DNA from: B120-G9 sp034659895
GTDB lineage: Bacteria > Zixibacteria > MSB-5A5 > GN15 > FEB-12
DNA length: 13,373 nucleotides
Assembly: GCA_034659895.1 (NCBI GenBank)
Contig: JAYEIF010000132.1
Location: forward strand, 1 to 13,373
Reading direction: 5' to 3'
Both the position numbers and the translations under genes were made by a program. This document shows positions 6,524-13,373 of the stretch, piece after piece. The notes below the pieces were generated by a model. That model was not told the DNA's origin and did not search any database. It was given only the letters and a program-made list of their open reading frames with translations. How positions within the stretch are numbered: position 1 is the first letter of the stretch; every line of letters starts with the position of its first letter.

Positions 6524-7752
6524 TTATGACTGAGAAAAATAAATTCAACACTGTACCTGAAGCTATTGAGGATATCAAAGCGGGCAAGTGTGTAATTGTA
6601 GCTGATGATGAGGATCGCGAAAACGAAGGCGATCTGATAATGGCTGCAGAGAAGGCTACTCCGGAAATGGTGAATTTTTTCGCTACACACGGACGGGGTC
6701 TAATCTGTGTAGCTATGCCTGAGGAACGCATGAATAAACTTCAGTTGCATCCTATGGTGGACAATAACACAGCATTACAAGGCACTCGTTTTACAGTTTC
6801 AGTAGATGCTGTCAACAACACAACAACCGGCATTTCTGCCGCTGATCGGGCAGTTACAATTAATGTTTTGGCTGATGAGAATTCTCAACCGGAAGATCTG
6901 GCGCGCCCGGGTCATGTGTTTCCTATTCAGTCCGTTGAAGGAGGGGTTCTCAAGCGAGCTGGTCATACTGAAACATCGGTTGATCTCGCCCGATTGGCAG
7001 GGTTTAAACCTGTTGGGTTGTTATGTGAGATAATGGATGACGACGGCTCAATGGCGCGTGTGCCGAAACTGAGTGAGATTGCCCGTAAGCTCAATTTGAA
7101 ATTCATAACTGTGCGGGATCTGATAGCCTATCGGCACAAAACAGAGAAGCTTGTTCACAATGTCGAGACTGTTTCATTACCAACGCACTATGGTAAGTTT
7201 ACGTTGCACATGTACACTTCTGAGATCGACGATCAATATCATGCGGTGCTTACAAAAGGTGATATCGCCGGTAAGAAGGATGTGCTCGTCCGCGTTCATT
7301 CAAGTTGTTTAACCGGTGATGTTTTCGGCTCGTGCCGTTGTGATTGTGGGGATCAACTTCATGCAGCGATGCGAAAGGTGGAAGAGGAAGGTCTTGGTGT
7401 TGTTCTTTATATGAACCAGGAAGGTCGAGGTATTGGATTGGTCAATAAAATCAGAGCCTACAAATTACAGGAAAATGGCCGCGATACGGTTCAAGCCAAT
7501 GAGGACTTGGGTTTCAAATCAGACCTGCGTGATTATGGCGTGGGTGCCCAGATTTTATCTGATCTCGGGCTTTCATCAATTAGATTGATGACCAATAACC
7601 CTAAAAAGGTTGTAGGTCTTAAAGGGTATGGTCTTGAGATTACCGAGCGAGTTCCGCTTGAGACAGAGGCAACTCGTTATAGCTATAATTACCTCAAGAC
7701 AAAACGGGATAGAATGGGACACATTCTTCAACTTAAAAGTGTGAGAAAATAA
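6517..7752 (+). CDS. ribBA: Bifunctional DHBP synthase / GTP cyclohydrolase II RibBA
   Basis: This fusion supplies both precursor branches: the N-terminal domain makes 3,4-dihydroxy-2-butanone 4-phosphate from ribulose 5-phosphate, and the C-terminal domain opens GTP to the diaminopyrimidine used by RibD. The DHBP synthase half (about 10-205) has DDEDRENEGDLI, TGISAADRA, RPGHVFP and AGHTETSVDLARLAG. The cyclohydrolase II half (about 208-411) has VRVHSSCLTGD and GSCRCDCGDQL, giving zinc ligands Cys264, Cys275 and Cys277, then MNQEGRGIGL and the LMTNNPKKV motif. Both active sites look intact and the 411-residue length is typical. ATG 6517 overlaps the ribE stop by 7 nt; a second ATG at 6526, 2 nt after that stop, is about equally plausible because neither has a strong ribosome binding site. 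Confidence 0.97.
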   Translation: MVIMTEKNKFNTVPEAIEDIKAGKCVIVADDEDRENEGDLIMAAEKATPEMVNFFATHGRGLICVAMPEERMNKLQLHPMVDNNTALQGTRFTVSVDAVNNTTTGISAADRAVTINVLADENSQPEDLARPGHVFPIQSVEGGVLKRAGHTETSVDLARLAGFKPVGLLCEIMDDDGSMARVPKLSEIARKLNLKFITVRDLIAYRHKTEKLVHNVETVSLPTHYGKFTLHMYTSEIDDQYHAVLTKGDIAGKKDVLVRVHSSCLTGDVFGSCRCDCGDQLHAAMRKVEEEGLGVVLYMNQEGRGIGLVNKIRAYKLQENGRDTVQANEDLGFKSDLRDYGVGAQILSDLGLSSIRLMTNNPKKVVGLKGYGLEITERVPLETEATRYSYNYLKTKRDRMGHILQLKSVRK

Positions 7753-7754
7753 AA

Positions 7755-8234
7755 ATGAGTTACAAAACTTTTGAAGGAAAACTTCAGGCTGAGGGATTCA
7801 AATTTGGTCTGGTAGTAAGTCGGTTTAATAATTTTTTGACTGACAAACTGTTGGAAGGTGCGATGGACTGTCTTGTGCGTCACGGTGCCATCGAGGAGAA
7901 CATAAGTGTTGCCTATTGCCCGGGAGCATTTGAAGTACCGTATGTGGCGGCGCGGATGGCGAAATCGGGTAAATACGATGCTATTGTTTGTCTTGGTGCA
8001 ATCATTCGTGGTGAAACACCCCACTTCAACTATATTGCAAGTGAGACGACCAAGGGCGTTGCAAAACTTGCTCTTGATACCAACATACCGATTATGTATG
8101 GCATAATCACCGCTGATACTCTGGAACAGGCTATCGAGCGGTCCGGTACTAAGGCTGGGAATAAGGGCTGGTATGCTGCTGAAGCAGCTGTGGAGCTGGT
8201 TAATTTGTATCAGTTATTGAGTGAAAATGTCTGA
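7755..8234 (+). CDS. ribH: 6,7-dimethyl-8-ribityllumazine synthase
   Basis: RibH condenses the dihydroxybutanone phosphate from RibBA with the ribityl-aminouracil derived from RibD products to give lumazine, the substrate of riboflavin synthase; the family assembles as pentamers or 60-mer shells. The 159-residue protein has all core motifs: VVSRFNNFLTDKLLEGA near the N-terminus, CPGAFEVP (from residue 55), GAIIRGETPHFNYIA with the expected catalytic His90, and the phosphate-binding ERSGTKAGNKG near the C-terminus. It starts 2 nt after the ribBA stop, with no strong ribosome binding site, which suggests coupled translation. Its 3' end overlaps nusB. Confidence 0.97.
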   Translation: MSYKTFEGKLQAEGFKFGLVVSRFNNFLTDKLLEGAMDCLVRHGAIEENISVAYCPGAFEVPYVAARMAKSGKYDAIVCLGAIIRGETPHFNYIASETTKGVAKLALDTNIPIMYGIITADTLEQAIERSGTKAGNKGWYAAEAAVELVNLYQLLSENV

Positions 8235-8643
8235 ATCACCTCGCCGCCTTGCACGGGAACTTGTTCTTCAGGCTCTGTACGCAAGCGAATACTCAGATGG
8301 AAAGCCCGATAGCAAGCTGAGTGATTTGCTTAAAAATGAGAAACTGAGCGAAAACAACCAACAGTTTACACGACAGCTTTTCGGTGCTGTGCTTAAAAAT
8401 ACCGACAAGGCCGATGAACAAATTGCAAGCCTTGCAACCAATTGGGATATTGGACGCATAGCCGCTATTGACAAAATTATTCTTCGAATGGCAATTGTTG
8501 AACTGACCGAGTTTGAAAGTAATCCTGTTAAGGTTGTTATCAACGAGTCAATAGAACTCGTAAGAAAATTCTCAACTGGTGATTCATCCCGTTTTGTGAA
8601 TGGCATACTGGACAGTTTCGCCCGAAGTCTTAACCGTCTTTAG
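8227..8643 (+). CDS. nusB: Transcription antitermination factor NusB
   Basis: NusB binds boxA RNA together with NusE (S10) and takes part in antitermination of rRNA operons. The 138-residue, mostly helical protein matches the family in length and motifs: RRLARELVLQALYASE at the N-terminus, NWDIGRIAAIDKIILRMAI in the middle, and VVINESIELVRKFSTGDS with RFVNGILD at the end. ATG 8227 was chosen because the family N-terminus lies immediately after it; a GTG at 8221 in the same frame would add two residues. The start overlaps the end of ribH by 8 nt. The ribH-nusB order is widespread, for example in E. coli. Here it makes nusB the last gene of an FMN-riboswitch operon unless an internal promoter exists; I saw none. 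Confidence 0.95.
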   Translation: MSESPRRLARELVLQALYASEYSDGKPDSKLSDLLKNEKLSENNQQFTRQLFGAVLKNTDKADEQIASLATNWDIGRIAAIDKIILRMAIVELTEFESNPVKVVINESIELVRKFSTGDSSRFVNGILDSFARSLNRL

Positions 8644-8666
8644 AAGGATATTTCAAGGAAGGTAAG

Positions 8667-8698
8667 ACAACATCGTTGTGATAAAGTTGTGATTTTTT
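8667..8698 (+). terminator. Possible weak terminator after the rib-nusB operon
   Basis: ACAACATC (8667-8674) can pair with GAT (8680-8682) and GTTGT (8686-8690), an 8-bp stem interrupted by a 3-nt bulge, followed two bases later by six T residues (8693-8698). The stem is AT-rich and imperfect, so the call is tentative. The same stretch also contains an 8-nt direct repeat. Confidence 0.25.
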
Positions 8699-8738
8699 AA
8701 CCTTGCGAGCAAAACAGTAAATTATTACTTAATTTTAT

Positions 8739-10175
8739 ATGGATCAGATAAATGACATTTTAGCTGCAATCTCGGGCTTTGTCTGGGGTTGGCCAATGGC
8801 TATCATTCTGCTGTCAACCGGCTTCATTCTGACTTTGCGGATGGTCTTTATTCAAATTCGAGGGTTTGCGCACGGTGTTGGAATTGTCAGCGGAAAATAT
8901 GATGATCCTTCTCACAAGGGTGAGTTAACCCATTTCCAAGCGCTTTCTGCTGCTCTTAGTGCTACCATAGGTATTGGGAACATTGCAGGAGTAGCAATTG
9001 CTATCTATTGGGGAGGACCCGGAGCAATTTTCTGGATGTGGGTTACAGCGTTCTTTGGAATGGCTATCAAATATACCGAGTGTATGCTGGCTATCAAACA
9101 TCGCAAAGTAGAGCCAGATGGTAATATTCTCGGTGGTCCGATGTATTACATTCAAATTGGAATGCATAAGGCTTTTCGACCTTTAGCATATATGTTTGCC
9201 TTTTGCACTGCTTTAGCTGCTTTTGGTGCGGGTAATATGGTGCAGTCAAATACAATGGCACACTCGATTTTGGATGCTTTTGAAGTATCACAAGGAAATG
9301 AAGCCATTGTACGATGGATAGTGGGGCTTGCTGTTGCTGGTCTTTCAGGCGCTGTTATTATTGGTGGAATCAAACGTATTGGTCATGTAGCTTCATATCT
9401 AGTTCCTTTTATGTCAATTATTTATGTCGTTAGCGCATTTGTTATCATTTTCATTAATTTTGATGAAATTTTGCCGGCGTTTGAAATGATTTTTTACCAT
9501 GCTTTTCATCCAACCGCATTTGTTGGTGGTTCGGCAAGTGGCGCAACGGTATGGTTGACTTTCACTTGGGGATTGCGGCGAGGTTTGTTCTCTAACGAGG
9601 CTGGCGAGGGGTCTGCGCCTTTGGCGCATTCAACCGCAAAAGTGGAAGAACCTGTGCGCGAAGGTTTGGTTGCAATGCTTGGGCCATTCATTGATACTAT
9701 TATTATTTGTACTATGACCGCACTGGTAATTATCACCACTGGACAGTGGGATTCTGGTGTCAATGGCGCTCCGTTGACTATGCATGCATTCAATCACGCT
9801 CTACCTGTTTATGGAACATGGATGGTTGTAGTTGGGATTATTCTTTTTGCATTCTCTACAGTTGTAACATGGTCATATTATGGTGAGAAGGGAATTGAAT
9901 ATCTCGCTGGCAAAAAGGCAAAATTACCATACAAGTGGGTTTTTATTATCTTTATTATTCTCGGGGCGCGTTTTGATTTGAAAACGGTTTGGTCCTATGC
10001 TGATGCGGCAAATGGTTTAATGGCAGTGCCAAATCTCATTGCTCTTGTAGCACTATCAGGCACAGTTGTTACAATGACAAAAAAGTATATGAAGGAAAAA
10101 AGTCAGGGACTGCATTTGCCGTTTAAGGTACAAGCTCCGAGTTTGAGGAAAGGTCCGAATTCAAATAGGAAGTAG
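8739..10175 (+). CDS. Alanine/glycine:cation symporter family protein (AGCS)
   Basis: This 478-residue, very hydrophobic inner-membrane protein has about 10-11 predicted membrane helices. It belongs to the AGCS family (TC 2.A.25), which imports alanine, glycine or sometimes glutamine with Na+ or H+. Diagnostic stretches are ALSAALSATIGIGNIAGVA, the GGPMYYI motif (residues 132-138), GLRRGLFSNEAGEGSAPLA (from 278) and TVVTWSYYGEKGIEY near the C-terminus. Substrate and ion cannot be read from sequence; the E. coli relative is YaaJ and the Bacillus ones are AlsT/GlnT. ATG 8739 is the first start after an in-frame stop at 8730; there is no Shine-Dalgarno, so initiation may be poor or A/T-driven. 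It stands alone between nusB (95 nt before) and secA (227 nt after), and its job is not obviously tied to either. Confidence 0.93.
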   Translation: MDQINDILAAISGFVWGWPMAIILLSTGFILTLRMVFIQIRGFAHGVGIVSGKYDDPSHKGELTHFQALSAALSATIGIGNIAGVAIAIYWGGPGAIFWMWVTAFFGMAIKYTECMLAIKHRKVEPDGNILGGPMYYIQIGMHKAFRPLAYMFAFCTALAAFGAGNMVQSNTMAHSILDAFEVSQGNEAIVRWIVGLAVAGLSGAVIIGGIKRIGHVASYLVPFMSIIYVVSAFVIIFINFDEILPAFEMIFYHAFHPTAFVGGSASGATVWLTFTWGLRRGLFSNEAGEGSAPLAHSTAKVEEPVREGLVAMLGPFIDTIIICTMTALVIITTGQWDSGVNGAPLTMHAFNHALPVYGTWMVVVGIILFAFSTVVTWSYYGEKGIEYLAGKKAKLPYKWVFIIFIILGARFDLKTVWSYADAANGLMAVPNLIALVALSGTVVTMTKKYMKEKSQGLHLPFKVQAPSLRKGPNSNRK

Positions 10176-10402
10176 AATAATATCGAAAGAGTGGGGTTTC
10201 GAATTGTGTGTCTAAGCTTGGATTTTTGCGTCATCTACCATTGCAATTTTAACAATGTGACTGTATCGGATGCTTCCTGTTTTTTTAGTAATGGTATGAA
10301 GTATTCTTAAAATAGCGTAACATCCGGCGTTTTTAAGTAATTGCCAATCGACTAAAAATTTCTTATCCTTTCCTAAGGAAATTAAAACTGAGAATTGCAT
10401 AT
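10176..10402. other. Intergenic region before secA
   Basis: This 227-nt AT-rich gap holds no convincing + strand gene. A 6-bp hairpin (TCGAAA 10183-10188 with TTTCGA 10197-10202) follows the symporter stop but lacks a T-run, so it is not a clear terminator. A T-rich run at 10280-10286 has only a 3-bp stem before it. A candidate secA promoter is listed separately. A 62-codon frame on the - strand (10212-10400) fills most of the gap but has no ribosome binding site and no family I recognise. Confidence 0.6.
10341..10369 (+). promoter_or_regulatory. Candidate secA promoter
   Basis: TTGCCA (10341-10346, 5 of 6 matches to TTGACA) and TATCCT (10364-10369, 4 of 6 to TATAAT) are 17 nt apart, about 34 nt before the secA start. 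This is the best sigma-70-like pair seen in the gap, but such matches arise by chance in AT-rich DNA. Confidence 0.3.
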
Positions 10403-13369
10403 ATGTTAAATTTTATTACAAAGATATTTGGCACAAAGCATGAACGCGATGTCAAAAAGATTGCACCGTTTGTTCATGAGATTAACGAACACTTTGACAC
10501 ACTTCATTCACTCAGCGATGAACAGCTGGTAGGCAAAACAGAAGAATTTCGCAAGCGTCTTGCTGATGGTGAAACATTGGATGACATCATGTGTGAGGCA
10601 TTCGCCGTTGTCAAAGAGGTTTGCCGCCGCAATGTTGGGAAAACCTGGGATGTCTGCGATTTGCCAACAAAATGGGACATGGTACATTTTGATGTGCAGC
10701 TTATTGGCGGCGTTGCTCTACATCAGGGTAAGATAACCGAGATGGCAACCGGTGAGGGAAAAACCCTTGTCGCTACACTTCCTGTCTATCTAAACGCACT
10801 TGAAGGCAAGGGAGTTCATCTTGTTACAGTTAATGATTATCTTGCCCGCCGCGACAGCGAATGGATGGGAAAAATATACACGGATCTTGGTCTTACAGTT
10901 GGTGTAATCCAGAATGAGATGAACAATGCTGAGCGTGGTGAGATGTATAAAAAAGACATCACCTTTGGCACTGCTAATGAGTTTGGGTTCGATTATCTTC
11001 GTGATAATATGTCACAATTGGCTGAGGATAGAGTCCATCGCAATTACCACTATGCAATAATCGATGAGGTTGATTCTATTCTCATTGATGAGGCTCGTAC
11101 TCCATTGATTATCTCCGGCCAAGTTGAGCATAGTGTCCATGACCGCTACCGCGAGATGTGCTCTGCAGTTCACAATATCGTCCGTAAGCAAACTACGCTT
11201 GTTAACGAAATGCTCGCCAAGGCCGAGAAACTTCTAAAAGATGAAAAGGCAGAGGACGAGTTCGAGGTTGGTATCCTTCTTCTTGCAGCCCAGAGGGGTG
11301 CGCCAAAAAACAAGCGGCTTCTTAAAATTCTGAAAGAACCTGGCATGAAAAGGCTGGCAAGCACTGTCGAAGCTTCCTTCATGCGTGACAAAAAACTATA
11401 TGAAATCGATGACCGGTTATATTTCTTCATTGATGAGCGTGAACACAGTATCGTTCTAACTGATCTTGGCATTGCCCAACTTACTCATGATGAGCAGAAA
11501 TTATTCGAAATCCCTGACATTTCTACTTTGCTATCGGAGATTGATGGAGACAGTTCACTCTCGCCAGAAGAACGTCAGAAGAAAACCGACGAGGTCTATC
11601 GCATTCACTCTGAGCGCTCTGAGAAAGTCCACGCAATTAATCAACTCTTGCGCGCCTACTCATTGTACGAAAAAGATGTTGAGTATGTTTTGCAGGATGG
11701 TAAGGTGATGATTGTCGACGAATTCACTGGTCGTGTCCTTCCTGGCAGACGTTATTCTGACGGGTTGCATCAGTCAATAGAAGCTAAGGAAAATGTCAAA
11801 ATCGAGGCTGAGTCGCAGACGCTGGCTACTATCACGTTACAGAATTATTTTCGTATGTATGACAAGCTGGGTGGGATGACCGGAACAGCCGAGACAGAAG
11901 CCCAGGAGTTCTGGGATATCTATAAGCTTAATGTTATAGTAATACCTACTAACAAGCCGATTGTTCGTAATGATGCCGAAGATAAGATTTACCGTACACG
12001 TCGAGAAAAATACAAAGCTATCATCAATGAGATTATTGAGAAACACAACGAAGGACGACCGATGTTAGTGGGAACGGTAGCGGTGGATGTATCTGAAACG
12101 CTGTCGCGGATGATCAAACGTGTAGGGTTGAAACATAACGTTCTCAATGCCAAGCAACATCAATCAGAAGCGGAAATTATTGCTAATGCCGGAGAGAGAG
12201 GCTCCATCACGATAGCCACCAACATGGCCGGTCGCGGTACTGATATTAGGCTTGGTGAAGGTGTCAAGGAGCTTGGCGGACTTCACATTGTTGGCACTGA
12301 ACGACATGAATCCCGTCGTATTGACAGACAGTTGCGAGGACGTTCTGGTCGTCAGGGCGACCCTGGCTCATCTCAATTTTTCCTTTCCATCGAAGATGAT
12401 TTGATGCGTTTATTTGGAGGTGAACGGCTTGGATCTATCATGGATAAACTTGGTGTTGAAGATGGTGAAGTGATAACTCACGGGATGGTTACCAAAGCAA
12501 TCGAAAGAGCTCAGAAAAAGGTCGAACTCCAAAATTATGCAATTCGTAAACATACCCTCGACTACGATGATGTCATGAATATTCAGCGCACTCATATCTA
12601 CGAACGGCGTCTGGCGGCTCTGGAACGGGATTCAATCAAGAATGAAGTAGTCGATCTTATTGAGGAAGTGCTTCTTGACCTGATGGAGCAATATTGTCCT
12701 GAGGATAAACATCCTGAGGAATGGAACCTAACTGGTTTCACGGATATGCTGCGAAAAATCTATTTGTTGAATCTCCAGTTCAAGGAAGAGGATATCTCTA
12801 ATCTGTCATCGGAGAAGGTCAGGGAGCAGGTGCTGGGGGCTGTGATGCACATCTATGAGCAGAAGGAATCTGCTTATGGTGATGAGCTAATGCGACAGCT
12901 TGAGCGCTATGCCGTCCTGTCGACGATTGATAGCCACTGGCGCGATCATTTGGCAGAGATGGACGAGCTTCGAACAGGTATTGGGTTGCGCGCCTACCAC
13001 GGCGGTATGGGTAAACCTATCGATATCTATAAGAAGGAAGCTTTCAAGATATTTCAGGAGATGATTCTCACCATCGATCGAGAGATCGTTAACCTGGTTT
13101 TCAAGCTGCAGGTGAACCTGCAGGATAAATCTCGTGATGAACGACGCCGTGATATGGTAACATCTCATGCAGATACTACTGGTATGGGACTAACTTCCGG
13201 GTCTCAACCGGAGGGTGAATCCAAAGAGAAGAATCCTATGGCTGAAGCATCTCAGGCAGGAAAACAGAACCGCACTTACAGAAGAAAGCATCCGAAAGTT
13301 GGGCGCAATGATCCTTGCCCGTGTGGAAGTGGCAAAAAATATAAAAATTGTTGCGGTAGAAAAGCATAA
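10403..13369 (+). CDS. secA: Protein translocase ATPase subunit SecA
   Basis: SecA is the ATPase motor that pushes preproteins through the SecYEG channel at the inner membrane. The 988-residue protein is complete: N-terminal MLNFITKIFGTKHERDVKK, Walker A MATGEGKT (114-121), GTANEFGFDYLRDN, the DEVD box (221-224), TGRVLPGRRYSDGLHQ, GGMTGTAETEA, NMAGRGTDI, the arginine-finger region RRIDRQLRGRSGRQGD, the scaffold motif LDYDDVMNIQR, IDSHWRDHLAEMDELR, and a C-terminal zinc motif with Cys972, Cys974, Cys983 and Cys984 that binds SecB or ribosomes in relatives. Compared with the E. coli protein (901 residues) it has about 60 extra residues around 254-346, between the DEAD-like motif and the preprotein-binding region, rich in charged helix. 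I recall similar inserts in FCB-group SecA. The start matches the family; the ribosome binding site is weak. Confidence 0.98.
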   Translation: MLNFITKIFGTKHERDVKKIAPFVHEINEHFDTLHSLSDEQLVGKTEEFRKRLADGETLDDIMCEAFAVVKEVCRRNVGKTWDVCDLPTKWDMVHFDVQLIGGVALHQGKITEMATGEGKTLVATLPVYLNALEGKGVHLVTVNDYLARRDSEWMGKIYTDLGLTVGVIQNEMNNAERGEMYKKDITFGTANEFGFDYLRDNMSQLAEDRVHRNYHYAIIDEVDSILIDEARTPLIISGQVEHSVHDRYREMCSAVHNIVRKQTTLVNEMLAKAEKLLKDEKAEDEFEVGILLLAAQRGAPKNKRLLKILKEPGMKRLASTVEASFMRDKKLYEIDDRLYFFIDEREHSIVLTDLGIAQLTHDEQKLFEIPDISTLLSEIDGDSSLSPEERQKKTDEVYRIHSERSEKVHAINQLLRAYSLYEKDVEYVLQDGKVMIVDEFTGRVLPGRRYSDGLHQSIEAKENVKIEAESQTLATITLQNYFRMYDKLGGMTGTAETEAQEFWDIYKLNVIVIPTNKPIVRNDAEDKIYRTRREKYKAIINEIIEKHNEGRPMLVGTVAVDVSETLSRMIKRVGLKHNVLNAKQHQSEAEIIANAGERGSITIATNMAGRGTDIRLGEGVKELGGLHIVGTERHESRRIDRQLRGRSGRQGDPGSSQFFLSIEDDLMRLFGGERLGSIMDKLGVEDGEVITHGMVTKAIERAQKKVELQNYAIRKHTLDYDDVMNIQRTHIYERRLAALERDSIKNEVVDLIEEVLLDLMEQYCPEDKHPEEWNLTGFTDMLRKIYLLNLQFKEEDISNLSSEKVREQVLGAVMHIYEQKESAYGDELMRQLERYAVLSTIDSHWRDHLAEMDELRTGIGLRAYHGGMGKPIDIYKKEAFKIFQEMILTIDREIVNLVFKLQVNLQDKSRDERRRDMVTSHADTTGMGLTSGSQPEGESKEKNPMAEASQAGKQNRTYRRKHPKVGRNDPCPCGSGKKYKNCCGRKA

Positions 13370-13373
13370 CAAA

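Noticed and set aside
10183..10202. Hairpin TCGAAA/TTTCGA after the symporter gene as a terminator
   Set aside because: The stem is only 6 bp, AT-rich, with an 8-nt loop and no following T-run.

Overview
The window is about 13.4 kb of bacterial chromosome with every gene on the + strand. It reads as ordinary core genome with one accessory signalling pair at its left end. The base composition looks moderately AT-leaning by eye. SecA carries a long extra segment after its DEAD-like motif, of the kind I recall from Bacteroidetes, Gemmatimonadetes and their relatives (FCB group). Several genes lack a clear Shine-Dalgarno sequence. An uncultured FCB-type lineage (for example Zixibacteria-like) fits, but this is inference and no marker here fixes the phylum.

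Layout. Positions 1-84 hold a GC-rich, strongly palindromic intergenic element: two inverted hairpin arms and a third adjoining hairpin, resembling a REP/REPIN-type repeat. Positions 278-2197 encode a membrane-anchored protein with three GAF-like domains and no kinase. Positions 2346-4499 encode a soluble hybrid histidine kinase (two GAF-like domains, HisKA with a FNN-type H-box, HATPase, C-terminal receiver). The two probably form one signalling unit with an unknown ligand and an unknown downstream partner.

Positions 4535-8643 are a complete riboflavin operon: a candidate promoter, an FMN riboswitch (RFN element) with a transcription terminator, then ribD, ribE, ribBA, ribH and nusB. The four rib genes encode the cyclohydrolase, deaminase/reductase, DHBP synthase, lumazine synthase and riboflavin synthase steps from GTP and ribulose 5-phosphate; only the dedicated dephosphorylation step is absent. 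The genes are tightly packed or overlapping, so FMN is predicted to shut the whole unit down through the leader. A 9-nt segment at the 5' base of the aptamer is exactly complementary to the 5' arm of the terminator, which gives a simple antiterminator model.

Positions 8739-10175 encode an alanine/glycine:cation symporter (AGCS family). Positions 10403-13369 encode a complete SecA translocase ATPase with a C-terminal zinc (SEC-C) motif, ending 4 nt before the window edge. No tRNA, rRNA, CRISPR array, transposase or phage gene was seen.

I found no clearly new system. The items most worth a second look are the sensor/kinase pair, the architecture of the FMN switch (its terminator ends directly against the ribD start codon), and the palindromic element at the left edge.
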